DNA from: a bacterium | Lineage (GTDB): Bacteria > Bacillota > Clostridia > Christensenellales > Aristaeellaceae | Direction: 5' to 3' | NCBI GenBank assembly: GCA_029009515.1 | Contig: JAQXJZ010000001.1 | Span: forward strand, 32,122 to 96,121 | Length of the DNA stretch: 64,000 nucleotides | Part shown: piece after piece, positions 1 through 8,252 of the stretch | Position numbering within the stretch: position 1 is the stretch's first letter | Layout: each line of letters begins with the position of its first letter | Position numbers and translations under genes: made by a program | The notes under the pieces: model-generated | Databases searched by the model: none | The model's input: only the letters and a program-made list of their open reading frames with translations | What the model was told of the DNA's origin: nothing

Positions 1-1
1 G

Positions 2-2347
2 GCCATCTGCGAGCAGCTGACCGATCCTGCATTGAGCAAGGGGCTGGTAGAGCGCGATGTGATTCGCATTGTAACGCCTGGTACGGTGGTGGATCCCACT
101 CAGCTGGATGAAAAGGCGCCCAGCTACGTGCTTTGCGTGGTGTTTACTGGCAAGGCTGTACAGCTGGCTTATGCGGACGTGAGTACCGGCGAGCTGATCG
201 TGCATCAGCTGGTGGACGCCGAGCGTACGCTGCGCGATGAACTGACGCGCATCAAGCCGCATGAGATTGTCACCAACAGTCTGGAAAAGCTGCGTCCCTT
301 TATCAGCGATCATATGAGCTGCACGGAACTGCCGGACAGCTGCCTTTCCAAAAAGTCGGCTTCTCAGGCGGTGATGAAGCAGTTCCAGGTGCAGAGCCTT
401 TCCGCGCTCGGCCTGGACGACCGCGACAAGCGCTTTATTGCAGCAGGCGGACTGCTGTATTATCTGAGCGATACGCAGCGCAACAAGTTGTGCCATATCA
501 CGCAGCTGAGCATTTATCAGGGTGCGAACACCATGTTTCTCGACCGTATGACCCGCCGCAATCTGGAGCTGACGGAGAGCCTTCGGTCCGGCGAACGCCG
601 CGGGTCGCTGCTGTGGCTGCTTGACAAAACGCATACCGCCATGGGTGCGCGCCTGCTGCGCACATGGGTGGAGAATCCCATGATTGAGCGCAGCGCCATT
701 CAGACCCGTCTGGATGCGGTGGAAGCACTGCGTGATCGTTTTATGGAAGCCGAAGAGATCGGGCAGGCGCTTGAAAACGTATCCGATATGGAACGTCTGG
801 TTGGCAAGATCAGCTACAACAACCTGACGGCACGCGATTGCCTTGCGCTGCTGCGGTCCCTTCGCGCTGTGGCTCCTGTGAAGGAGATCCTGAACTCCTA
901 TGATGCCGTTCCCATTCAGGCGTTGGCTCATACCATGACGCCGCTGGAAAGCCTCTGCGATCTGATTGAGCGCGCCATCAATCCGGACGCGCCCATCACC
1001 ATGGCAGATGGCGGCGTGATCCGCAAGGGATATCATGCCGAACTGGATGAATACCGCGAGGCGACCATCAACGGCAAGCAGTGGATACTCGACATGGAAG
1101 CCGCTGAGCGTCAGGAAACCGGCATCAAGAACCTCAAGATCAATTACAATCGCGTATTCGGCTACTATATCGAGGTGACCAAGAGCAATCTGGATATGGT
1201 GCCGCTGCGCTATACGCGCCGTCAGACACTGGCCAATGCCGAGCGGTACATCACGCCTGAGCTGCAGGAGATCGAGCGTAAGATCACCAACGCCACGCAG
1301 CTGGCACTTGGTCTGGAAGTGACACTGTTTACGGAAGTTCGCGACGCGATTGCAGCAGAAATCAGTGCTATCCAGCAGAATGCACTGGCCCTCAAAACCG
1401 CTGATGCACTCCTGTCGCTCGCTACTGTCGCGCGTGAAAACGACTATGTGAAGCCCGTTCTCAACGAGGAAGGCATCCTTCGCATCACGGAAGGCCGCCA
1501 TCCCATTGTGGAACGCATGAATTCGGACGCGCCCTTTGTGCCCAATGATGTGGACATGGACACGGACGAAAACCGCATGCTCATCATCACCGGTCCCAAC
1601 ATGGCTGGTAAGAGCACCTACATGCGTCAGGTGGCGCTGATTACTCTGATGGCGCATATTGGCAGCTTTGTGCCTGCGCAGGAAGCGCAGATCAGCCTGT
1701 GCGACCGTATTTTCACCCGCATCGGCGCGTCGGATGACCTTGCAGGCGGCCAGAGTACCTTCATGGTTGAAATGAGCGAGACGGCTGCCATCCTCCGTAG
1801 TGCAAGCGATAAGTCGCTGGTCATTCTGGATGAAATCGGCCGCGGTACCAGCACCTTTGACGGCCTTGCCATTGCGTGGGCCGTGGTGGAATATCTGCTG
1901 GATAAAAAGAAGATTGGCGCCAAGACGCTGTTTGCCACGCACTATCACGAACTGAGCGAGCTGGAAGGCCGTTTCCAGGGCGTGAAGAACTATTGCATTT
2001 CCGTTATGGAGCATGGCGAGGACGTCATCTTCCTGCGCAAGATCATGCCCGGCGGAGCTGACCGCAGCTATGGCGTGCACGTGGCACGTCTGGCCGGCGT
2101 ACCTGCGCCGGTGGTCGCGCGTGCGCATGAAATTCAGGCTCGTCTTGAAGTGAGCGACATCAATCAGGAGAGCATCTCCGCCAATATTCTGGAGAAAAAG
2201 AAGAGGGAAGCCAAGCAGACGGATATGTTCCATCTGGCGCAGGACGACCTCATCGAGGAACTGCAGAATCTGGACGTGCTTTCTGTAACGCCCATGGATG
2301 CGCTCAACATCCTCTTCCGTCTGCGCGAAAAAGCACGCAGACTGTAA
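2..2347 (+). CDS. mutS: DNA mismatch repair protein MutS (5' end cut by window)
   Basis: ATPase that recognises mismatches and starts mismatch repair with MutL. The track starts at a TTG at 32, but the frame is open to base 2 and reads AICEQLTDPALSKG, a conserved stretch inside MutS domain I. The true start is therefore left of the window, and roughly the first 80-100 residues, including the mismatch-contacting Phe-x-Glu motif, are missing. Visible parts (track numbering): core and lever domains at about 170-470, Walker A GPNMAGKST near 521, Walker B LVILDEIGRGTSTFDG near 597, and the helix-turn-helix C-terminus. The stop lies 9 nt before mutL, so the two are co-transcribed. Identification is certain; only the start is unknown. 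Confidence 0.97.
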   Translation, partial: AICEQLTDPALSKGLVERDVIRIVTPGTVVDPTQLDEKAPSYVLCVVFTGKAVQLAYADVSTGELIVHQLVDAERTLRDELTRIKPHEIVTNSLEKLRPFISDHMSCTELPDSCLSKKSASQAVMKQFQVQSLSALGLDDRDKRFIAAGGLLYYLSDTQRNKLCHITQLSIYQGANTMFLDRMTRRNLELTESLRSGERRGSLLWLLDKTHTAMGARLLRTWVENPMIERSAIQTRLDAVEALRDRFMEAEEIGQALENVSDMERLVGKISYNNLTARDCLALLRSLRAVAPVKEILNSYDAVPIQALAHTMTPLESLCDLIERAINPDAPITMADGGVIRKGYHAELDEYREATINGKQWILDMEAAERQETGIKNLKINYNRVFGYYIEVTKSNLDMVPLRYTRRQTLANAERYITPELQEIERKITNATQLALGLEVTLFTEVRDAIAAEISAIQQNALALKTADALLSLATVARENDYVKPVLNEEGILRITEGRHPIVERMNSDAPFVPNDVDMDTDENRMLIITGPNMAGKSTYMRQVALITLMAHIGSFVPAQEAQISLCDRIFTRIGASDDLAGGQSTFMVEMSETAAILRSASDKSLVILDEIGRGTSTFDGLAIAWAVVEYLLDKKKIGAKTLFATHYHELSELEGRFQGVKNYCISVMEHGEDVIFLRKIMPGGADRSYGVHVARLAGVPAPVVARAHEIQARLEVSDINQESISANILEKKKREAKQTDMFHLAQDDLIEELQNLDVLSVTPMDALNILFRLREKARRL

Positions 2348-2356
2348 GGAGCAAAT

Positions 2357-4411
2357 ATGGCTGTCATCAAAAAACTGTCTCAGGAGATTATCGGTCAGAT
2401 TGCGGCTGGCGAAGTGGTGGAACGCCCTGCCGCCGCGGTCAAGGAACTGGTGGAAAATAGCATCGACGCTGGCGCGAAGAACATCACCGTCGAGCTTCGC
2501 GAAGGCGGCATCAAGTATCTGCGCGTCTCTGACAACGGCAGGGGCATTCCTGCCGAGCAGATCCGCATGGCGTTTGAACGCCATGCCACCAGCAAGATCT
2601 CTGAGGCTAAGGATCTGTTTGATATTCATACGCTGGGCTTCCGTGGTGAAGCGCTGGCCTCCATTGCTGCCGTTTCCCGAGTGACGTGCACCACGCGCAC
2701 ACAGGATGCGGACTTTGGCACGCGCGCCGTGGTGGAAGCGGGGGAATTCACCGACATTCGTCAGGCTGCTTCGCCCGTTGGCACCACCATTGTGGCGGAG
2801 GATTTGTTCTACAACACGCCTGTCAGACTGAAATTCCTCAAGAAGCCCGCTGCTGAAGCCACCATGGTGTCAGATTATATGCTTCGGCTGATTCTGTCTC
2901 ATCCGGAGGTTTCCTTCCGTTACGTCAGTCAGGGCAAGACGGTCTATCACAGCACCGGCGACGGCAAGATCGAATCCGCCCTGTATGCGCTGTATGGCCG
3001 CGAGGCTTTCCAGCAGATGCGCAAGGTATCCGGTCACATGAACGGCGTGCTGCTTTCCGGCTACGTTGGCGTGGGTGAACTTTCGCGCGGCAACAGGGCG
3101 CAGCAGTCCTTCTTTGTCAACGGGCGTTATTTCCGCAGCGCTTTGCTTAGCCATGCCCTTGAAAAGGGCTGCGAGGGCCGCGTGATGGTCGGGCGTTTCC
3201 CGATGTGCGCGCTGTTCCTCGAATTGCCCCGTCAGCAGGTGGACGTGAATGTCCATCCCAACAAGCTGGAAGTACGCTTCCAGAATGAGATTGCCATCGC
3301 TGCGGCCATTGAAACGCTTGTACGCGAAGCCATGCACGCTGAAAGCCTTGGCGCAAAGCTCAATCAGCCTTTATCTGCGCCTGTTGTCGATGCGCCGAAA
3401 CCTGCCTTTACCGTTGTGGAGATGAATCCTCCCAAGGAAGAGGCTAAAACGGAAACGCCTGTTCCTGAGGCAGAGAAGCCCAGGCCGCTTCAGGTTGATA
3501 CAACTGCAGAGGATCAAATCAGTCAGGCGGTTGCCAATCTCAAGCCTGTCGTAATTGATGATGCGCCCAAAGCTGAACCGCTTCGTCAGGCGCCTTCCAT
3601 CGCTGCCATGTATACGCGTGCGGTAACTCCGCCGCCTGTGGTCAGGTCTGCGTCGCCTGCACCTGTCGTCAAAGCAGAGATACCCAAGCCGGTTTCTGTT
3701 GGCGCTGCAAAACCTGTGGAGGCACCCAAACCGGCCGCTGTGGTCGTCGCTGTTCCTGAAAAAAAGGAAACGCCGCCTGCTCAGCCCGTGCCCGTTGAAG
3801 AGCAGACGGTGCTTGCAGAAGTGCAGGAAGCGCCTGTGCCGCTCCGTCTTGCTGGAATCCTCTTTGATACCTATTGGATGTTTGAGTCCGGCGACAGGGT
3901 GCTGATGGTGGATCAGCATGCCGCGCATGAGCGCATTCTCTATGACCAGATGATGGAGCGCTTTGAGAAAGACCGTATTTCGCAAAAGCTTCTTGCGCCT
4001 CAGCTTGTGCAGCTTACCCCGTACGATATGGCTCACTTGCCTGAGTTTGCGCCTCTGCTTTCGCAGGCTGGTTTTGAGGTAGAGCAGTTTGACGATACCT
4101 GTGTGGCGCTCCACGCCATTCCCACCTTCTTTGGTGTGAACGATTCACCCAAGGAGCTTCTGCTGGAGGCGCTGGCTGAATGGCAGGCCGGACGCGGCGA
4201 AGTAACGCGTGAACGCATGCGCCGCAGGGTTGCCCAGATGGCCTGCAAACGTGCCATCAAGGGCGGCGACAAGCTGAGCGAGACGGAAATCCGCGGTTTT
4301 ATGCAGGAAATGCTCAAGAGCGAGTCCATGCCCACCTGTCCGCATGGGCGACCCATTGTAACCGAGATCACGCGCTATGCGCTGGAGAAGCGCTTTAAGC
4401 GCGTACAATAA
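2357..4411 (+). CDS. mutL: DNA mismatch repair protein MutL, endonuclease type
   Basis: Links MutS to strand removal; in bacteria without MutH the C-terminal domain nicks DNA. The N-terminal GHKL ATPase (about 1-330) shows ENSIDAGA, DNGRGI and GFRGEAL. A long Pro/Ala/Glu-rich linker covers about 335-490. The C-terminal dimerisation and nuclease domain carries DQHAAHERILYDQ near 518, an ACKRAIKGG motif and CPHGRPI near 660, the metal-binding set of nicking MutLs. The last acidic residue of the first motif is Asp rather than the more usual Glu. AAGGAG lies upstream of the ATG, 9 nt after mutS. The 684-residue length is slightly long because of the linker. Confidence 0.97.
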   Translation: MAVIKKLSQEIIGQIAAGEVVERPAAAVKELVENSIDAGAKNITVELREGGIKYLRVSDNGRGIPAEQIRMAFERHATSKISEAKDLFDIHTLGFRGEALASIAAVSRVTCTTRTQDADFGTRAVVEAGEFTDIRQAASPVGTTIVAEDLFYNTPVRLKFLKKPAAEATMVSDYMLRLILSHPEVSFRYVSQGKTVYHSTGDGKIESALYALYGREAFQQMRKVSGHMNGVLLSGYVGVGELSRGNRAQQSFFVNGRYFRSALLSHALEKGCEGRVMVGRFPMCALFLELPRQQVDVNVHPNKLEVRFQNEIAIAAAIETLVREAMHAESLGAKLNQPLSAPVVDAPKPAFTVVEMNPPKEEAKTETPVPEAEKPRPLQVDTTAEDQISQAVANLKPVVIDDAPKAEPLRQAPSIAAMYTRAVTPPPVVRSASPAPVVKAEIPKPVSVGAAKPVEAPKPAAVVVAVPEKKETPPAQPVPVEEQTVLAEVQEAPVPLRLAGILFDTYWMFESGDRVLMVDQHAAHERILYDQMMERFEKDRISQKLLAPQLVQLTPYDMAHLPEFAPLLSQAGFEVEQFDDTCVALHAIPTFFGVNDSPKELLLEALAEWQAGRGEVTRERMRRRVAQMACKRAIKGGDKLSETEIRGFMQEMLKSESMPTCPHGRPIVTEITRYALEKRFKRVQ

Positions 4412-4420
4412 GGAGTATTC

Positions 4421-5365
4421 ATGTTCAAACCACGTGCGATTGCCATTGCCGGGCCAACAGCCAGCGGCAAGAGCGATCTGGCGCTGAAAGTGGCTCAGAA
4501 GCTTGACGGCGAAATCGTCTGCATGGATTCCATGCAGATCTACCGCCGCATGAACATCGGCACCGCCAAACCTACCGCTCAGGAACAGGCGATGGTTACG
4601 CATCACATGCTGGATATTCTGGAGCCGACGGACAGCTATGCTGTGGCCGATTATGCACTGGATGCTGAAAAGGTGATCCGGGATATCATCAGCAGAGGCA
4701 AGCTGCCCATTCTTACCGGCGGAACCGGGCTGTATCTGAAGGCGCTGATGCACGGCCTTACTTTGGGCGGTGCAGGCGGCGATGAAAAGCTCCGTGAAAA
4801 GCTCAATGCCATCGCGCAGGAGCCGGACGGAAAGCAGCAGCTTCACGACCGCCTTGCGCAGATTGATCCCGTCTCAGCTGAAAAGCTGCATGTCAACGAC
4901 ATACGGCGTGTGATCCGCGCCATTGAAGTGTTTGAAACGACGGGAACACCCATCAGCCAGCAGAAGCAGGAAGAACAAAGCGGACCTTTTGACATCCTCC
5001 CTTTGGCAATTGACATTCCAAGGCCTGTTTTGTACGAGCGTCTGGAAAAACGCGTGCATCAGATGATGCGAGACGGTCTGCTCAAGGAAGTCAAGGCGCT
5101 TCTTGCCGAAGGCGTAACCCCTCAGATGCAGTCCATGCAGGGCATCGGTTATAAAGAACTGGTGCCGGTCGCTCAAAAGACGGTCAAAGTGGATGACGCA
5201 GTATGGCAGATCATCCTCAATACGCGCCATTATGCCAAGCGCCAGGGAACGTGGCTGCGCAACGAGCCCAAAGTGATCTGGATGAGCGAGACAGGGGAGG
5301 AGCGCACGAAACGCGCCCTCTCCCTGATTGAAACCTTTATGACGGAAGGAACGAAAGAAGCATGA
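4421..5365 (+). CDS. miaA: tRNA dimethylallyltransferase MiaA
   Basis: Adds a dimethylallyl group to A37 of tRNAs that read codons starting with U. The P-loop GPTASGKSDLA is at the N-terminus, followed by DSMQIYRRMNIGTAKP (substrate binding) and GGTGLYLKAL. The C-terminus has the family motif TRHYAKRQGTWLRN. Its 314 residues match the family. AAGGAG precedes the ATG, 9 nt after mutL. The mutS-mutL-miaA order is common in Firmicutes. The last 4 nt overlap the next gene. Confidence 0.97.
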   Translation: MFKPRAIAIAGPTASGKSDLALKVAQKLDGEIVCMDSMQIYRRMNIGTAKPTAQEQAMVTHHMLDILEPTDSYAVADYALDAEKVIRDIISRGKLPILTGGTGLYLKALMHGLTLGGAGGDEKLREKLNAIAQEPDGKQQLHDRLAQIDPVSAEKLHVNDIRRVIRAIEVFETTGTPISQQKQEEQSGPFDILPLAIDIPRPVLYERLEKRVHQMMRDGLLKEVKALLAEGVTPQMQSMQGIGYKELVPVAQKTVKVDDAVWQIILNTRHYAKRQGTWLRNEPKVIWMSETGEERTKRALSLIETFMTEGTKEA

Positions 5366-6594
5366 AACAACTGATTCAGCAGGCGGAAAAGCGCTGCCAG
5401 CCGATGTTTGAAAAGATCGACGAAATTGCGCTTTACAACACGGAAAAGGTGCTTAACGCACTGCAGAACTACGGCGTTGCCGCCCGTCACTTTGCTCCTA
5501 CGACCGGTTATGGGTACGATGACATCGGCCGTGACACGCTTGAAAAGATCTTTGCTGATCTGTTCGAGGCGGACGCTGCTATCGTTCGTCCCCAGATTGC
5601 CTCCGGCACGCATGCCCTGTCCATGTGTCTGTTCGGTCTGCTGTGTCCCGGCGATGAACTGATGTATGCTTCCGGCGCTCCTTACGATACGCTGGAAGAC
5701 GTTATTGGCGTTCGCGGCTGCCCGCCCGGATCTCTCAAGGAAATGGGCGTGAGCTATTGCGAAGTGCCCATGAGCAGCGAGGGTAAGCTGGACATAGAAG
5801 CTATCCGTGCGGCCATGAAGCCCAACACCCGTGTGGTGGCTGTGCAGCGAAGCCGCGGCTATTCCTCCCGTCCCAGCCTGATGCCTGAGGATGTAAAGCC
5901 TCTGGCGGATATGTTACATGCGGAATTCCCGAATGCATGCCTGATGGTGGACAACTGCTACGGCGAATTCGTGTGTGAAAAAGAGCCCACTCAGTTTGGC
6001 GCTGATGTGTGCGTAGGCAGCCTCATCAAGAATCCCGGCGGCGGACTGGCTCCTACCGGCGGTTATCTGGTAGGACGTGAGGATCTGATTGAGCGTATCA
6101 GCTATCGCCTCACCGCGCCGGGCATCGGCCGCGAGGTAGGCAGTTATGCGGGCAGCTATCAGCCCTTCTATCAGGGCCTGTTCATGGCGCCTCATGTGGT
6201 TGCACAGGCGATCAAGACGGCTGTGCTGGCGGCTTCTGCCTGTGAACTGCTCGGCATGAAGAGCACCCCCGCATCCGACGCAAGACGCACGGATATCATT
6301 CAGGCGCTGGAACTTGGTACACCCGAAAGGCTGATTGCTTTCTGTCAGGGCATCCAGATGGCTTCTCCCATTGACAGCATGGCGTTGCCGGAACCGTGGG
6401 ATATGCCCGGCTATCAGCATCAGGTCATTATGGCTGCCGGTACCTTTGTGAGCGGCGCTTCCATCGAGCTCAGCGCTGATGCTCCCATGCGCGAGCCCTA
6501 TCTGGCTTTCCTGCAGGGCGGTTTGACCTACAGCCACGGTAAGCTGGCGCTGATCCGCACGCTGGAATACATGCGCAAAAAGGGCTGCCTGTAA
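5362..6594 (+). CDS. Methionine gamma-lyase family / YnbB-like PLP enzyme
   Basis: PLP-dependent fold-type I protein of the family annotated as methionine gamma-lyase or 'aluminium resistance' protein (YnbB-like). Hallmarks are the N-terminal YNTEKVLNAL, FAPTTGYGYDDIGRDTLE, IASGTHALSMCL, and the presumed Schiff-base lysine in GSLIKNPGGGLAPTGGY near residue 223. It overlaps miaA by ATGA, so translation is coupled; the same miaA neighbourhood is common in clostridia. The true substrate in this family is poorly established, so the lyase name is a family label. It ends just before a strong terminator. Confidence 0.85.
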   Translation: MKQLIQQAEKRCQPMFEKIDEIALYNTEKVLNALQNYGVAARHFAPTTGYGYDDIGRDTLEKIFADLFEADAAIVRPQIASGTHALSMCLFGLLCPGDELMYASGAPYDTLEDVIGVRGCPPGSLKEMGVSYCEVPMSSEGKLDIEAIRAAMKPNTRVVAVQRSRGYSSRPSLMPEDVKPLADMLHAEFPNACLMVDNCYGEFVCEKEPTQFGADVCVGSLIKNPGGGLAPTGGYLVGREDLIERISYRLTAPGIGREVGSYAGSYQPFYQGLFMAPHVVAQAIKTAVLAASACELLGMKSTPASDARRTDIIQALELGTPERLIAFCQGIQMASPIDSMALPEPWDMPGYQHQVIMAAGTFVSGASIELSADAPMREPYLAFLQGGLTYSHGKLALIRTLEYMRKKGCL

Positions 6595-6609
6595 TCCAAC
6601 ATGTTTTTT

Positions 6610-6649
6610 CCCTCCCGCACATAGCCTTGTGCAGGGAGGGATTTGTTTT
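6610..6649 (+). terminator. Rho-independent terminator overlapping the next gene's ribosome site
   Basis: The arms CCCTCCCGCACA and TGTGCAGGGAGGG form a 12-bp stem with one bulged A and a 6-nt loop, followed by the T-rich ATTTGTTTT. It closes the mutS-mutL-miaA-ynbB unit. The 3' arm (GGGAGGG) sits 7 nt before the TTG start of the spoIVFA-like gene and can act as its Shine-Dalgarno sequence. Confidence 0.85.
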
Positions 6650-7337
6650 GGATAAACAGACGCAGGTCAGGAATGTAAAGGTCAGGCAGCGTGCCTCGCG
6701 GCTGGATAGCCCATTGTTTCATCTGACACAGGCGGAGGAACTTCCACCAGAGAAGGGATGGTTTGCAACGCTTATGCAGTTTGATCAGCTGGCACGGAAT
6801 CTGGCGGTTGTTGGCGTGCTGTTGGTCATGGTTGTTGCTGTACGGAATGCCGGTGGGCCGGAAGCACAGAGCGTGTTTAGCGCGCTCCAGACAAGCACAG
6901 CGATGCAATGGGATGAAAGTGTAGGAAAACTCTCGTTTGTGAATGCACTTTTTCCGGAAAGCATACGGGCTGTGTGGAATGAGGAGGCAGACGTTGCAGT
7001 ATTCTCGCCTGTAAACGGAGATGTTGTACATACGTGGACGCGCAAAGAACCCTATGTGATGATTCAATCCAGACTGCGCGATGTTCGGGCAGCAGAAGAT
7101 GGGGAAGTGATGAGCATTGCACACGGACCGGATGAAGAGCGTATTGTGAGAATTCGACACGCAAACTGCGAAACGCTCTATGGCAACCTGCAAAGCGTCA
7201 ATCTTCAGGAAGGCGACAAGGTGTATGCGGGCGATGTCATCGCTCAGCTGATGGAAGGACGAAACCTTTCGTTTGAACTCCGGGTGGACGGCAGATCGGT
7301 TGATCCGCGCGGACGTCTGATGCCCATTCTCGAATGA
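6648..7337 (+). CDS. spoIVFA: SpoIVFA-like membrane protein with degenerate M23/LytM domain
   Basis: Likely partner or inhibitor of the intramembrane protease SpoIVFB in the mother-cell membrane during sporulation. It has a charged N-terminus, one membrane segment (about 47-66, NLAVVGVLLVMVVAV) and a C-terminal LytM-like beta domain (FSPVNGDV, YGNLQSVNLQEGDKVYAGDVI, FELRVDGRSVDPRG). The HxH zinc motif of active M23 enzymes is absent: the usual HFE-type strand reads SFELRVDG. It is therefore probably non-catalytic, as SpoIVFA is. I prefer the TTG at 6648 over the track's TTG at 6627 because GGGAGGG lies 7 nt upstream. It overlaps spoIVFB by ATGA. SpoIIQ is a less likely alternative. Confidence 0.8.
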   Translation: MDKQTQVRNVKVRQRASRLDSPLFHLTQAEELPPEKGWFATLMQFDQLARNLAVVGVLLVMVVAVRNAGGPEAQSVFSALQTSTAMQWDESVGKLSFVNALFPESIRAVWNEEADVAVFSPVNGDVVHTWTRKEPYVMIQSRLRDVRAAEDGEVMSIAHGPDEERIVRIRHANCETLYGNLQSVNLQEGDKVYAGDVIAQLMEGRNLSFELRVDGRSVDPRGRLMPILE

Positions 7338-8167
7338 CATTCGGCAAACAGTACAGGTTTTCGATTCATCCTGCCGGATTTGTTGGCTTTGCCGCTGCAC
7401 TTCTTTTCCTGCCAAGCAGAACAGTGCTTGCGGCAGCGGCAGCGCTTCTGCTGCATGAAGCCGGACATATGGCTGCGCTTTGGATGTGTGGTGTTCGATC
7501 GTGGCATTTTGAGGTGACGCCTTTTGGAGGGATGGCAGACGCCAGAACGTTTGACAGTCTTACGCCATTCCGACAGGTCTGTTCTGCAGGTTCCGGGATC
7601 CTTATCAGTTTGCTTGGTGCGCTGGGTTGCATGAAGTTAAAATGGTTCCATCCCTTTTGGCACAGTTTTATACAATTTCAGCTTTCTCTGGCTTTTGTGA
7701 ATTGTCTGCCGGTTTGGCCGCTGGATGGTTCACGCGTACTGGTTGCAGCTGCTTCTGTCTTTGGGAAAGAGGCAGCGATGAAACGTGTTCTTGCAATCAC
7801 TGCAAAAGGAATGGGTATTTGCTTTGTTCTTCTGGGATTGTGGGGCGTTTGGCACGGGGAATGCAACTGGTCGCTGCTCGCGTCCGGGCCATATCTATGG
7901 TATGCTTCACAGGAAGGCAGAGTATCGGAAAAAGTACGCAGGATGTCTCTTGCACAGAGTAGCAAGCGCAGCAGAAAACGCATTCTTCCGTTGACTGCAT
8001 ATATATGTAACGAGCATACAGATGTATGCGCTTTTGCTCATATGCTCGGAAGGTTTTCTGCAGAGAGGTACCATCTGCTTTTACAGCTGAATGAAATGGG
8101 GCAGATCAGCAGAATTCTGACGGAAGACGAACTGAGCCGCCTTGTTTTTGAAGATAGAAAGGATTGA
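7334..8167 (+). CDS. spoIVFB: SpoIVFB-like site-2 intramembrane metalloprotease (M50)
   Basis: Zinc protease of the membrane; in Bacillus SpoIVFB cleaves pro-sigma-K. HEAGH is at residues 41-45 in the second hydrophobic segment, and the second metal motif WPLDGSRVL gives Asp131. This spacing closely matches Bacillus SpoIVFB (His43, His47, Asp137). Several membrane segments are followed by a soluble C-terminal region of about 90 residues. It is translationally coupled to the SpoIVFA-like gene, which supports the sporulation role. Whether pro-sigma-K exists in this organism cannot be seen here. Confidence 0.88.
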   Translation: MTFGKQYRFSIHPAGFVGFAAALLFLPSRTVLAAAAALLLHEAGHMAALWMCGVRSWHFEVTPFGGMADARTFDSLTPFRQVCSAGSGILISLLGALGCMKLKWFHPFWHSFIQFQLSLAFVNCLPVWPLDGSRVLVAAASVFGKEAAMKRVLAITAKGMGICFVLLGLWGVWHGECNWSLLASGPYLWYASQEGRVSEKVRRMSLAQSSKRSRKRILPLTAYICNEHTDVCAFAHMLGRFSAERYHLLLQLNEMGQISRILTEDELSRLVFEDRKD

Positions 8168-8180
8168 CAGCCGGATTTTG

Positions 8181-8209
8181 TAGACAAAGCCATGTTCTTG
8201 TGATACAAT
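8181..8209 (+). promoter_or_regulatory. Sigma-A-type promoter for the SpoIID-like gene
   Basis: The -35 TAGACA (8181-8186) lies 17 nt from the -10 TACAAT (8204-8209), which has an extended TG motif (TGATACAAT). It sits 44 nt before the start of the SpoIID-domain gene. A vegetative-type promoter suggests the gene is not purely sporulation-controlled. Confidence 0.7.
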
Positions 8210-8252
8210 TCAAAATAGTTACGAAAGTATTACGGAACTGCGGAAGGAGGCG

